Shown in pieces: positions 28,151 to 37,798 of a DNA stretch of 64,000 nucleotides. A program made the position numbers and the translations under genes. The notes beneath the pieces were generated by a model, which saw only the letters and a list, made by a program, of their open reading frames with translations, was not told the origin of the DNA and did no database searches. The first letter of the stretch is position 1. Each line of letters begins with the position of its first letter. This DNA comes from Verrucomicrobiaceae bacterium UBA1938 (GTDB taxonomy: Bacteria; Verrucomicrobiota; Verrucomicrobiia; Verrucomicrobiales; Verrucomicrobiaceae): contig DDFC01000036.1 in NCBI GenBank assembly GCA_002336895.1, forward strand, positions 166,306 to 230,305, read 5' to 3'.

Positions 28151-28825
28151 ATGCCACTCATCCAGCTGACCAACGTTTCCAAATCCTACACCGATCCGGG
28201 CAGCGGAGCCCAGGTTCCGGTGCTGAGAGGAATCAATCTCAGCATTGAGTCCGGTGAGTCTGTCGCCATCGTCGGCCCCTCGGGCTGCGGAAAAAGCACG
28301 TTGCTGAACATCCTCGGCACACTGGACCAAGCTGACACCGGAGATGTCATGTTTGATGGCGGATCGCTGGCCGGCCTGAGCGCGAAACAGCTGGCAGCCC
28401 TACGCAGCCAGAAAATCGGCTTCATCTTTCAGATGCACCATCTGATGCCGCAATGCTCCGCACTCGAAAACGTACTTCTGCCCACGCTCGCCCTGTCCAA
28501 AGCTCCTGGTGATGCCCTCCAGCGTGCAGAATCCCTGCTGGAGCAGGTGGGACTGAAGGAGCGCATGAACTGGAAGCCTGCCCAGCTCTCCGGTGGCGAA
28601 CGTCAGCGTGTGGCCTTTGTACGTGCGCTCATCAACCAACCGCGCCTCATTCTTGCCGACGAACCCACTGGAGCCTTGGATGAAACCAACGCCGCCGCAT
28701 TGACCGACCTTCTGCTCACTCTGCAAAAGAGCAGCGGAGTCACCCTGGTCATGGTCACGCATCATCGCGCACAGGCAGACCGCATGGGCCGTGTGCTCAC
28801 CATTCACGAAGGCGTGCTGCAATGA
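28151..28825 (+). CDS. ABC transporter ATP-binding protein (LolD/MacB-type)
   Basis: 224 residues. Walker A GPSGCGKST (~residue 43), Q-loop FIFQMHHL, signature LSGGERQRVAF, Walker B LILADEPTGALD and the switch His in VTHH. Sequence and partner are typical of type VII systems (LolCDE, MacB) that pull lipoproteins or other substrates from the inner membrane. Overlaps the permease start by four bases (ATGA). Confidence 0.93.
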   Translation: MPLIQLTNVSKSYTDPGSGAQVPVLRGINLSIESGESVAIVGPSGCGKSTLLNILGTLDQADTGDVMFDGGSLAGLSAKQLAALRSQKIGFIFQMHHLMPQCSALENVLLPTLALSKAPGDALQRAESLLEQVGLKERMNWKPAQLSGGERQRVAFVRALINQPRLILADEPTGALDETNAAALTDLLLTLQKSSGVTLVMVTHHRAQADRMGRVLTIHEGVLQ

Positions 28826-31800
28826 AACTCACGGATTATGTCCTCCAGTCCGCACGCCATTACTGGCGCGGCCATCTGGGCCTGCTCCTGGGCACCTTCC
28901 TGGCAGCGACGATTCTCACCGGATCCATGCTGGTGGGCGATTCCGTGCGTGCCAGCCTGCAACGCGTGGCCGCCCTGAGGCTGGGCAAGGTGGAGGGCGG
29001 CGTTCTCGGGGGCGACCATTGGTTCACAGAGGCACTGGCACGCAAAAGCCAGGCCGCCCCTGTCATCATCGCCACAGGAGCTGCGAGCGCAGCTGGCGGC
29101 ACGGTGCGTGTGAACGGCGCACAAGTTCTGGGAGTGGACGCTGCTTTCTGGAAGCTCAGCACCAGCGCAAAAACCATCACCTTTGACAAATCCTCCGTGG
29201 CCATCAATGAACCACTCGCGCGAAAGCTCGGTGTGAAGGCCGGAGACACCATTCTCGTGAGAATGGAGCGCCCCAGTGCCATCTCCCGCGATGCGCCGCT
29301 CTCCGGCAGCACGAATCAGGACATCTCCCTGCGCCGCACTGTCGCCGCCGTGGTGAGCGCTGAGGACTTCGGGACCTTTCAGCTCATCGCCTCCCAGGTG
29401 CCCCCCGACACGGTTTTTGTGAATCTCGCCGACCTGCAAAACCAGCTGGAGATGGACGGCAGGGTGAACGCCCTGCTACACCCGCAGTTCAATGCCCTAC
29501 GCGCGCAGCTGGAAAATCACCGCACTCTGGAAGATTTCTCCCTGCGTCTGAAACGCATCGAGACACCGAAAAAGGAATGGGAGATCAGCACCAGCCGCGT
29601 GTTTCTGGAAAACAATATCGCGTCCAAGCTGATCGACTTCAAAGGTGCCTACGGCGTGCTGACTTATCTCGTGAATGGCATCACCTCAAAGCAAGGTGGC
29701 ACCCCCTACTCCATGGTGACGGCCACTGGTACAGGCAAGGATGATGAAATCACCATCACCCAGTGGCTGGCGGATGACCAGAAACTTGCGGTGGGCGATG
29801 AGCTGGAGATCAAATACTTTGTGGTCGGCCTGGGGCGCGATCTCAAACAGCAGGCTGCCAAGTTTAAAGTGGCGGCTATTCTGCCGATGGATTCCCCCAG
29901 AGTCACCAAGACGTGGACTCCCGAGTTTCCTGGCGTCTCGGATGTGGACAACTGTCGTGACTGGGAGCCTGGCATCCCAATGGACATGAAAGCCATCCGC
30001 GACAAAGACGAGGAATACTGGGATGAACACAAAGGCACGCCGAAAGGTTTCATCACCCTGACAGCCGGGCAAAAACTCTGGGCCAACCGCTTTGGCAAAC
30101 TGACCGCCATCCGACTGCCCGATGAAGGCCAGACCCCGGAGGCCAAGGCCAACGCTCTGGCACTGCGTCTGCAGCTCTCTGACATCGGACTGGTGCCACA
30201 GGATTTCAAACACGAGGCTGGTAGTGCGGCCAAGGGCAGCGTGGACTTCGGCGGCCTGTTTATTGGCCTGAGCATGTTCCTCATTGCAGCGGCGCTCGTC
30301 TTTGCCGCGCTGCTGTTCCTCTTCACGCTGGAGCGTCGTGCCTCGCAGATCGGCCTGCTGCTGGCCATGGGCTGGACACGCAGCATGGTTAGACGCGCCT
30401 GGCTGCTGGAGGCGGGCGTCATTGCAGTGGCCGGTGTGCTGCTCGGTGTGTTTGGCGGCATGATCTACACGCAGTCGGCGCTGCATGGCCTCTCAGCAGT
30501 GTGGAGCGGTGCCACCCAGGGGCTGCCATTGATTTTCAGCGCCAGCTTTGGCACCATTTTCAATGCGGCTCTGGGCACGCTCGTCGTGGTGCTGCTGACC
30601 CTGGCCTGGGCCAGCCGGAAGCTCTTTAAAGTACAAGCGCGTGATCTCCTGGCAGGCACCTGGGCCGATGAGCTGGCACCCGTGAAGAAAAAGAAACCGG
30701 GCAGAAAAATAGTGCCAGTGCTCCTCGGCGGCACGGCGCTGGCCCTGCTACCGCTCGGGTTTGTGATGAAGAACCCTGAGGCCGTGGCAGGCACGTTCTT
30801 TGGCTCCGGCACGCTGATGCTGATCGCAGGACTGCTCATCATGCGTGGGTGGATGCGCTGGGACAGCGGCTCACAGGCACGCACTCTCTGGCAGATCGGC
30901 TCGAGGAACATCTCGCGCCGCCCTTCCCGCAGCCTCGCGGTCATCGGCATGATGGCTGGCGGCATCTTCCTTGTGGTGGCGGTCAACGCCTTCCGCATGA
31001 GCGCTGGGGATGCCACTGACCGCCACTCCGGCACGGGTGGCTTTGCCTTGGTGGGCGAATCCTCCCTGCCCATCTATGAAGACCTGAATGCCAAGGCTGG
31101 CTGGGATGCCTTTGGCCTGGATGAAAAGCTGATGCCACAGGCCCGGGTGGTGCCCTTCCGCATTCGCGAAGGCGATGATGCGAGCTGCTTGAATCTCAAC
31201 CGCGCACAGAAACCCGTGCTGGTAGCGGCTGATCCAGCCAAGCTAAGCGGTACTTTTGCTTTTGCAGCAGGCGACTGGGACAAGCTCAATGACAGCACCT
31301 GCATCCCCGCCATCGCGGATCAGGCCACAGCCATGTGGGGCCTGGGCAAAGGCGTGGGCGACACCCTCGATTACCAGGACAGCTCCGGAAAGACCTTCCA
31401 GGTGAAGCTGGTGGGACTGCTGGCAGGCTCGGTGCTCCAAGGCAAGATGATCATCAGCGAAAAGGACTTCCTATCCAAATACCCCGACGCCGCCGGTTAC
31501 CGCTTCTTCCTGATCGATGCCAAGCCGGACAAGACCCCCGAGATTTCCGAGCATCTCACCCGCCAGTTGGAGCAGCGTGGGCTGGCTCTGGAGCCTGCTC
31601 GTCAGCGACTGGAACTCTTCCTTAGCGTGCAAAACACCTACATCGGCATCTTCACTGTTCTGGGCGGCCTGGGCGTGCTGCTGGGCACGGCGGGCATCGG
31701 CGTGCTTGTCGCCCGTCACGTTCTAGAGCGGCGCGGGGAGCTGGGCCTCATGCAGGCGCTGGGTTTCCAAAGCTCTGCCCTTCGCGGCATGATTCTTGGA

Positions 31801-32016
31801 GAACACAGTGTGCTCCTGGTGCTGGGCGTCATTCTCGGCGTCTTCACCGCTTCTCTTGCTGTCATCCCGCAGTTGATCGAACGAGGAGGCGGTCTGCCGG
31901 TGGTTTTCCTGGCCAAGCTTGTCGCCGCAGTACTCGGCTTCGGCCTGGTGGTCTGCCTATTGGCTGTGGGCTCTGCAGTGCGCGGTCGCCTGACGGATGC
32001 CATCCGTCGGGAGTAA
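28822..32016 (+). CDS. Large FtsX-like ABC permease
   Basis: 1064 residues, much longer than LolC/E or MacB (about 400-650). A helix at ~20-40 is followed by a large periplasmic part, an FtsX core of three helices (~480-620), a further helical segment with basic linker VKKKKPGRK (~residue 625), a second periplasmic part and three C-terminal helices (~935-1055). This duplicated layout matches the fused DUF-type permeases that work as one chain with two FtsX domains. Partner is the ATPase encoded immediately upstream. Substrate unknown. Confidence 0.88.
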   Translation: MKLTDYVLQSARHYWRGHLGLLLGTFLAATILTGSMLVGDSVRASLQRVAALRLGKVEGGVLGGDHWFTEALARKSQAAPVIIATGAASAAGGTVRVNGAQVLGVDAAFWKLSTSAKTITFDKSSVAINEPLARKLGVKAGDTILVRMERPSAISRDAPLSGSTNQDISLRRTVAAVVSAEDFGTFQLIASQVPPDTVFVNLADLQNQLEMDGRVNALLHPQFNALRAQLENHRTLEDFSLRLKRIETPKKEWEISTSRVFLENNIASKLIDFKGAYGVLTYLVNGITSKQGGTPYSMVTATGTGKDDEITITQWLADDQKLAVGDELEIKYFVVGLGRDLKQQAAKFKVAAILPMDSPRVTKTWTPEFPGVSDVDNCRDWEPGIPMDMKAIRDKDEEYWDEHKGTPKGFITLTAGQKLWANRFGKLTAIRLPDEGQTPEAKANALALRLQLSDIGLVPQDFKHEAGSAAKGSVDFGGLFIGLSMFLIAAALVFAALLFLFTLERRASQIGLLLAMGWTRSMVRRAWLLEAGVIAVAGVLLGVFGGMIYTQSALHGLSAVWSGATQGLPLIFSASFGTIFNAALGTLVVVLLTLAWASRKLFKVQARDLLAGTWADELAPVKKKKPGRKIVPVLLGGTALALLPLGFVMKNPEAVAGTFFGSGTLMLIAGLLIMRGWMRWDSGSQARTLWQIGSRNISRRPSRSLAVIGMMAGGIFLVVAVNAFRMSAGDATDRHSGTGGFALVGESSLPIYEDLNAKAGWDAFGLDEKLMPQARVVPFRIREGDDASCLNLNRAQKPVLVAADPAKLSGTFAFAAGDWDKLNDSTCIPAIADQATAMWGLGKGVGDTLDYQDSSGKTFQVKLVGLLAGSVLQGKMIISEKDFLSKYPDAAGYRFFLIDAKPDKTPEISEHLTRQLEQRGLALEPARQRLELFLSVQNTYIGIFTVLGGLGVLLGTAGIGVLVARHVLERRGELGLMQALGFQSSALRGMILGEHSVLLVLGVILGVFTASLAVIPQLIERGGGLPVVFLAKLVAAVLGFGLVVCLLAVGSAVRGRLTDAIRRE

Positions 32017-32021
32017 TACGC

Positions 32022-32047
32022 ACGCCGCCTTGCACTCTGCGCGGCGT
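32022..32047 (+). terminator. Hairpin between the ABC permease gene and ruvB
   Basis: ACGCCGC (32022-32028) pairs with GCGGCGT (32041-32047) around a 12-base loop. No T-run. Its position right after the permease stop argues that ruvB translation starts beyond it. Confidence 0.4.
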
Positions 32048-32065
32048 ACGCTCCTATTGCAGCCA

Positions 32066-33070
32066 GTGAATCCTGCTCTCAACGAACCTGACTCTCCCTT
32101 CGATCTCGCCCTTCGCCCGGCGGACTTTTCCGAGTTTCACGGACAGACCAAGGTCAAGGAACAGCTCCTGGTCATGGTTGAGGCAGCCAAGATGCGCGGG
32201 GAGTCGCTGGACCATGTGCTGCTCTGCGGCCCCCCCGGCTTGGGCAAGACCACGCTGGCCAATCTCATTGCCAACGCCGTGGGCACCAAGCTGCACACCA
32301 CCAGCGGACCGCAGATCGACCGCGCGGGCGATCTGGCCGGCATCCTGACCAACCTGCAGGAGCGCGACATCCTTTTCATCGACGAAATCCACCGCCTGCA
32401 TCCCAGCATCGAGGAGTATTTGTACCCCGCCATCGAGGACTACCGCCTGGACATCATCATCGACCAGGGGCCCAAGGCACGCACCATCCGCATCGATCTC
32501 CCGCCTTTCACCCTGGTGGGAGCCACCACCCGCGCTGGCATGCTCACGGCTCCAATGCGCTCGCGCTTTGGTATTCCAAACCGGCTGGACTACTACACTC
32601 CCGAGGAGATCCAGCACATCCTCATCCGCTCGGCGCGGCTGATGAATGTGGGCATCGAACCCGCAGGCGCTCTCGAAATCGCCCGCCGCTCCCGTGGCAC
32701 GCCACGCATCGCCAATCACCTCCTGCGTTGGGTGCGCGACTACGCGCAGGTAAAGGCTCAAAACATCGTCACTGAGGAAGTAGCACAGCAGGCCCTGACC
32801 ATGCGCGACATCGATGAATCCGGTCTCGATGAAATGGACACCCGCATCCTCGAAACTATCATCGGCAAATTCGACGGCGGCCCGGTCGGTATGGGCAGCG
32901 TGGCCGTGGCGGTGGGAGAAGACACCAGCACCCTGGAGGATGTGCATGAACCCTACCTCGTAATGCAGGGCTACCTCAAGCGTACGCCCCGAGGCCGCGT
33001 AGCCATGCCCGCAGCCTATCGCAAGCTGGGACTCATCCCACCAAACACAGGGCAGTCGGAGCTGTTTTAA
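32066..33070 (+). CDS. ruvB: Holliday junction branch migration helicase RuvB
   Basis: 334 residues from GTG 32066. It is the hexameric AAA+ motor that drives branch migration with RuvA. Walker A GPPGLGKTT, Walker B DEIHR, sensor 1 GATTRAG, arginine finger region APMRSRFGI, and the C-terminal winged-helix YLKRTPRGR. ATG 31997 would overlap the permease gene by 20 bases and span a hairpin; the GTG (or TTG 32057) gives the family's normal N-terminus ahead of LRPADFSEFHGQ. ruvA and ruvC are not adjacent. Confidence 0.94.
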   Translation: MNPALNEPDSPFDLALRPADFSEFHGQTKVKEQLLVMVEAAKMRGESLDHVLLCGPPGLGKTTLANLIANAVGTKLHTTSGPQIDRAGDLAGILTNLQERDILFIDEIHRLHPSIEEYLYPAIEDYRLDIIIDQGPKARTIRIDLPPFTLVGATTRAGMLTAPMRSRFGIPNRLDYYTPEEIQHILIRSARLMNVGIEPAGALEIARRSRGTPRIANHLLRWVRDYAQVKAQNIVTEEVAQQALTMRDIDESGLDEMDTRILETIIGKFDGGPVGMGSVAVAVGEDTSTLEDVHEPYLVMQGYLKRTPRGRVAMPAAYRKLGLIPPNTGQSELF

Positions 33071-33085
33071 GCGGCCGCCAGCAGC

Positions 33086-33505
33086 TCACTTGAGCAGCAT
33101 ATCCTTGGAATCGATATGGTAGCTCTGGAGCAGGCAGGACTCGCCCGCGATGATAAAGGAGAAGGTTTCTGTTCCTTTGCCTTGCTCAAACTCGGTGTTC
33201 TGACTCATCAGGACCATGGTTTTGAAATTGAAGCTGTTGACCCGCCAGCCGCCTTCCGTGGACTTCACCTGCTTGCCCAGCTTGCGGTGAACAGCCTCCA
33301 GCAGTTTGACAAAGTCCTCCTCACTGGCGGCCGATTTCAAATCAGCATGAGCCGCCGCATAGATCTCCTGGAATTTTCCGGTGTTGAACTTCTGGTGGAA
33401 GTCCACAATGGCCGTTTCGGCCATGCCTTTGCCCTGGGTCATTTCTTTGCAGGAAGTGAGCGAGGCAATCGCCAGCAGCAGCATTAGCAAGGATCTTAGT
33501 CTCAT
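33086..33505 (-). CDS. Small lipoprotein, unknown function
   Basis: 139 residues from ATG 33505: hydrophobic signal with lipobox LTSC (cleavage before Cys ~19), then an alpha/beta domain of NTF2-like look (FHQKFNTGKFQEIYAAAHADLK..). It resembles DUF4019/DUF3887-type periplasmic proteins in layout only. It converges with ruvB, 15 bases apart, and nothing else in the context indicates a role. Confidence 0.7.
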   Translation of the reverse strand: MRLRSLLMLLLAIASLTSCKEMTQGKGMAETAIVDFHQKFNTGKFQEIYAAAHADLKSAASEEDFVKLLEAVHRKLGKQVKSTEGGWRVNSFNFKTMVLMSQNTEFEQGKGTETFSFIIAGESCLLQSYHIDSKDMLLK

Positions 33506-33654
33506 CTTGGCACGATAGACATCCCAATGCATACCCTGCAAGCTCTTTACCATTTGGATCTATCAATTCGCGGTGTTGATATAAATTCCTGACCGATTGA
33601 CACGACGCACCTTGCACCAGGCCCGGTCCGCGTTCAGCATCTCCAGGCATACCC

Positions 33655-34143
33655 ATGTGGCGCGAACTCACCACCCTCTGGCAGAGCATCTGCGATCCTG
33701 AATACCTGCACCTGCTGCTGGAGCCGCTGCCGCTGTACGGACTGGGAATTGGGCTGACGTTTCTGATCGTGGCCTTTGTCTTTGGAGAGGTAAGGAGCCG
33801 CATGCTGGCCCTGACGATCATCAGCGTCTCCTGCGCCAGCGTATGGCCATACCTGGATCTGCGGGACAAGGCCACACCGCGGATCCTGGCCACCCGCTCA
33901 CCGGACTTTGCCCCGCTGATCAAGGAGCAGACACAGCGCCGCAAGGACTGGGCCTGGCCCTATTACATGATGACGCTGAGCAGCTGTGCCGCGCTGGCGG
34001 CCATGCGCACCCCCAAAGGAAAGCTGCTTCTGTTCTTTGTGGTCATCTTTGGCGCGCTGCTGTTCTGGTTCAGCATCTGGATGCACAAAAAAGAATGCGA
34101 GGTCTATCACCGCAACATTGTGCGCTTTGTACCAGTGCGGTGA
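33655..34143 (+). CDS. Membrane protein, unknown function
   Basis: 162 residues with about three membrane helices (~27-45, ~51-68, ~123-144), a charged central stretch with KEQTQRRKDW, and a basic C-terminus. I do not recognise the family. It converges with the vWA-domain gene, six bases apart. Confidence 0.65.
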   Translation: MWRELTTLWQSICDPEYLHLLLEPLPLYGLGIGLTFLIVAFVFGEVRSRMLALTIISVSCASVWPYLDLRDKATPRILATRSPDFAPLIKEQTQRRKDWAWPYYMMTLSSCAALAAMRTPKGKLLLFFVVIFGALLFWFSIWMHKKECEVYHRNIVRFVPVR

Positions 34144-34149
34144 TGACCG

Positions 34150-35778
34150 TCACTCCTCCACAAAAGAATCTCCCTTTGTTGGCTCCACCAGTTGGTTTTT
34201 GATCAGGTCAAAGTACTGCCCCTTGCCGTAGGAGTGGATATACAGGCGCTGCTTGCGACGCTGTAAATTTTCGAGAACCACGCCTAGTTGCTTGAAGTCC
34301 ACGGTGTCTTGAAAGTCGCAAAACCAGTACAGGCCGTCGGCATTGCGCACCTCGTCGCTCAACAAAGCCAGCCAGGCGTACTCCACCCCGACACTGTGGA
34401 TGAAATAGGTCTGTGGCCTGCGCGAGAGCTGAAGAAAGAGCTGCTGGTTGGGAATGGGATCCTTCTTGTCGATCTTGAACTTGGCCGTGTCCATGTAAGT
34501 GGCCCCGCCCAGGCGCCAGAATTTTTCAAACTCGGTGGTCGAGGTTTTGAAAACTTTGGTGCCGGCCAGAGCTTTGGGTGGCGGGGCCAGCCCGCAACCA
34601 AAGTAAAGCATCACCACGCTGCCTTTCGCCACTTTGTCCACCTCCTTGACCACACGCTCCAGATGCGGAGTCATCGAATAGGAAACATCCAGCACTACAG
34701 CAAGCTTTCTCGCTTTAATGTTCATGCCAAACAGCGAGCCGAACACGATGCCGCCTTTGGCGCCAAGGCCAACGCCATTGCCAAAACCGCCACCGGTGCC
34801 CGCCAGGCCGAAGCCACCACTCATGGCACCGCCCCCCAGAGGCTTGGAGGTCTGGGGGAGATCCAGCGCATCGGGCATTTCGGTCTTGGGCAGCACCAAG
34901 TTGTTCATGCTGCTGGCCACGGCGATTTTGCGGCTGGGCATGGATTGCTTCAGCCACGGGTTTTTCTTCTGCTGAATTTTATGCTGCAGCGCCTGCTGAG
35001 CCTGCTGCCCCTGCGCCGAACTGCCGCCCGGCAGAAAGTCGATTTGCTTGTCGATGACGTGATGAAAAACTGTGACCGCAGCAGTGATAAGCAGCAGAAG
35101 ATGCGCCCCTACACTGACCGCCAGAGAACGCCCTCCCCATTTCTCCCAGCGTTCGCGCCAGGGCTCCTTGGGGGGAGCTGCGGCCTCGGCAGCTTCAGCC
35201 TGAGATTTGGCCGCTGCTTTCAGAGCTTCGAGATGTGCAGCATTTTCCTCCACATGCTGCTCCTGAGCCTCTTTGCCATCCCTCTCGACAACGGGGATCC
35301 TCTTCGTGGCTTTGTCTTTTTTCTTCTCGTCTTTGAGTGGAGGCAGAGACTTGAGTGCGTAAATCTTGTCCTTGGAATCCGAAGCAGCTTCTGAAGATGG
35401 TTCAGCAACTGTGGCAGGTGCCTTGGACAGCTTTATTCGCTCCTTGGGCGGCGTCTTCGCTTCCGGAATCTGGGGCTCCATGGCCTCGGCGGCGGGAGCT
35501 GGAGTTGAGGGGCTCTCTTCCGGGATGATCTCGTGCCCAGGAGCATCCACCGATTCCTTCGCATGCTCAACCACCTCCTGCGGCGGCTCATCAGATGGCA
35601 CTTCAAACGGGATCGGAGGCTCTGAGTGGACTTCTGGGATCTGCTCCAGTGCCTCCGGCGCATCAACCACTGCAGGATGAAGAGCTTCGTGCCTCTCCAG
35701 CAGTGCTCCAGGCTCAGCCATGTGGTCGTCATCATCCACCGTTGGCAGATGTTGGAATTCCTCAGGATTGGTGAGCAT
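34150..35778 (-). CDS. Membrane-anchored vWA-domain protein with long acidic/proline-rich N-terminus
   Basis: 542 residues. The first ~210 are Glu/Pro/Ala-rich and predicted disordered. A single membrane helix (~225-245, GAHLLLLITAAVTVFHHVI) precedes a Gln-rich coil and a Gly-rich linker (~310-345). The C-terminal domain starts KLAVVLDVSYSMTPHL with the DxSxS metal-ion-dependent adhesion site near residue 362. The layout (cytoplasmic disordered tail, one helix, external vWA) recalls TonB/BatA-like scaffolds. No adjacent MoxR or Bat gene was found, so the role is open. Confidence 0.75.
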   Translation of the reverse strand: MLTNPEEFQHLPTVDDDDHMAEPGALLERHEALHPAVVDAPEALEQIPEVHSEPPIPFEVPSDEPPQEVVEHAKESVDAPGHEIIPEESPSTPAPAAEAMEPQIPEAKTPPKERIKLSKAPATVAEPSSEAASDSKDKIYALKSLPPLKDEKKKDKATKRIPVVERDGKEAQEQHVEENAAHLEALKAAAKSQAEAAEAAAPPKEPWRERWEKWGGRSLAVSVGAHLLLLITAAVTVFHHVIDKQIDFLPGGSSAQGQQAQQALQHKIQQKKNPWLKQSMPSRKIAVASSMNNLVLPKTEMPDALDLPQTSKPLGGGAMSGGFGLAGTGGGFGNGVGLGAKGGIVFGSLFGMNIKARKLAVVLDVSYSMTPHLERVVKEVDKVAKGSVVMLYFGCGLAPPPKALAGTKVFKTSTTEFEKFWRLGGATYMDTAKFKIDKKDPIPNQQLFLQLSRRPQTYFIHSVGVEYAWLALLSDEVRNADGLYWFCDFQDTVDFKQLGVVLENLQRRKQRLYIHSYGKGQYFDLIKNQLVEPTKGDSFVEE

Positions 35779-35881
35779 GGCAATGTAACGGTAAACCCTG
35801 TGTACAGCTTGGAGTTTTCAGCCAACTTGAGAAGTCAGTCGACAAATGACCCCCGAAGACTGTTGAGGGAGTGCTATCACT

Positions 35882-37339
35882 TCAGGCCTGCTTGCGCAGC
35901 TTGCTGTGCTTGATGCCGTAGAGGAAATAAATGATAAGCCCAATGCCCATCCAGGCAAAGAGACGGATCCATGTGTCCGCCGGCAGCGAGGCCGCCTGTC
36001 CCACGCAGATGAAGGCACCAGCCGCCGGTACCCATGGCACCAGCGGAGTGCGGTAGGGGCGTGGCATGTCGGGCTTGCTCTTGCGCAGCACGATGACACC
36101 AATGCACACCACACTGAAAGCCATGAGTGTGCCGATGGCGACGAGCTCTCCCAGCAGGTTCAGTGGCAGAAAGCCTGCGAGCACTGAGCACACCAGTCCT
36201 GTGACGATGGTGGTGATGTGCGGCGTGCCGTATTTGGAGTGCACCTTGGCAAAAACCGGGGGGAGCAGGCCGTCTTTAGCCATGCTGAAAAACACCCGCG
36301 GCTGTCCCATGAGCAGCACCAGGATCACCGAACTCAGACCGGCCAAAACGGCGATCTCGACTGCCATTCGGAGCCATTTGAGGCCGTCGCCAGCCACTTT
36401 CTCCAGGGCATAGACCACGGGGGCATCCACATGCAGTTCCTTGTAGTTGACCATGCCGCAGAGCACGATTGATACGAGCACAAAGAGCACGGCGCAGATG
36501 GCCAGGGAGCCGATCATACCCCAGAACATGTCTTTCTGCGGATTCTTCGTCTCCTGTGCGGCTGTCGATACCGCATCAAAGCCGATGTAGGCAAAGAAAA
36601 TAGTAGCTGAGCCCTTGAGAATGCCGCTCCAGCCGAACTGGCCAAATTTGCCGGAGTTTTCAGGAATGAAAGGAGTGAGGTTGTCGGTATTGATGTAGCC
36701 CCAGCCCAGACCAATGATCATGAGGATGATCACCACCTTGATGGCGACCATGAGGTTGTTGAAGCTGGCGGACTCCTTGATGCCAACCACCAGCAGCCAT
36801 GAGATGACCCAGATGAGGAAAATGGCGGGCAGGTTCACATAGTTGGAGGTGTGGACGATGTGACCGTCGATGTAGTCGAGAGGAGCCCGGCACCACTTCT
36901 CAGGGAGGTCCACATTGAAAAAGTCCTTCATGAAAGGGATGAAGTGCTTGGACCAGCCCACGGCCACAGTAGCGGCAGCAAAAAGGTATTCGAGGATCAG
37001 ATCCCAGCCGATGAGCCAGGCCACGAACTCGCCCAGCGTGGCGTAGGAATAGGTGTAGGCGCTGCCTGCGATGGGGATGGCGGCGGCGTATTCAGCATAA
37101 CAAAGCCCCGCAAAAAGGCAGCCCACGCCGGACAGCACATAGGAGAGCGCGACAGCCGGCCCGGCATAATCTGCTGCCGCATGACCGGTGAGGACGAAAA
37201 TACCTGTGCCAATCACCGCCCCGATGCCGAGGGAGACCAGCGCCCACCGTGACAAGACCCGCTTCAGGCCATGGGACTCGTCATTGGACTCGGCGATGAG
37301 CTGAGAGGTGGACTTGGTGATGAACAGGCCTTTTTTCAT
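35882..37339 (-). CDS. APC-family amino acid permease
   Basis: 485 residues, 12 or more helices. GIGAVIGTGIFVLTG in helix 1 and a helix-6 stretch FFAYIGFDAVSTAAQE are the APC signatures; closest in look to YfnA/CAT cationic amino acid transporters. The C-terminus is basic (IKHSKLRKQ). Stand-alone gene on the minus strand; substrate unassigned. Confidence 0.92.
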   Translation of the reverse strand: MKKGLFITKSTSQLIAESNDESHGLKRVLSRWALVSLGIGAVIGTGIFVLTGHAAADYAGPAVALSYVLSGVGCLFAGLCYAEYAAAIPIAGSAYTYSYATLGEFVAWLIGWDLILEYLFAAATVAVGWSKHFIPFMKDFFNVDLPEKWCRAPLDYIDGHIVHTSNYVNLPAIFLIWVISWLLVVGIKESASFNNLMVAIKVVIILMIIGLGWGYINTDNLTPFIPENSGKFGQFGWSGILKGSATIFFAYIGFDAVSTAAQETKNPQKDMFWGMIGSLAICAVLFVLVSIVLCGMVNYKELHVDAPVVYALEKVAGDGLKWLRMAVEIAVLAGLSSVILVLLMGQPRVFFSMAKDGLLPPVFAKVHSKYGTPHITTIVTGLVCSVLAGFLPLNLLGELVAIGTLMAFSVVCIGVIVLRKSKPDMPRPYRTPLVPWVPAAGAFICVGQAASLPADTWIRLFAWMGIGLIIYFLYGIKHSKLRKQA

Positions 37340-37425
37340 GGGAAAGGAAGAAGTGGTGAAAAGTATAAAAGGTGCAGAGGGCGTGCCGCAATAAGCAAAA
37401 GATCAGGAAGAAACGGGAATGGCGG

Positions 37426-37764
37426 TCACATCGTAGCAGCCCATACGATCATGCCGCAGGCACACACAGTGCCTCCCAGCCCCAGCAAAAAGACGATGTC
37501 AGCCGCTGATTCCACCCTGTGCATGCGCCTGATGCTGCGGGTGCGCAGAGCCCAGTAAGAGAGCAGGCAGGCACAGAGAAAGACCAGGGCATTCAGCGCC
37601 AGCACATCGTCCACCAGCGTCTGCACCTCCCGGGAGCGGGTGAAAGTCTGTACAATGCTGATCACGGTCAGGCAAACACCCACCATCGCAGCCGAGGCGC
37701 TGAAGATGTGAATGGCGATGTCCCGCTCCAGAGGAGTGTCGTTTTTCTTCGTGTTGAGACTCAT
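37426..37764 (-). CDS. Small three-helix membrane protein, unknown
   Basis: 112 residues from ATG 37764. Three hydrophobic segments (IFSASAAMVGVCLTVISIV, LNALVFLCACLLSYWAL, VFLLGLGGTVCACGMIVW) with an Arg-rich loop (RTRSIRRMHR). No family recognised. It lies 86 bases after the permease start in the same direction. Confidence 0.6.
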   Translation of the reverse strand: MSLNTKKNDTPLERDIAIHIFSASAAMVGVCLTVISIVQTFTRSREVQTLVDDVLALNALVFLCACLLSYWALRTRSIRRMHRVESAADIVFLLGLGGTVCACGMIVWAATM

Positions 37765-37798
37765 GACAGGTGGAGCGGAGATGAGGGGGAGTGAGATG

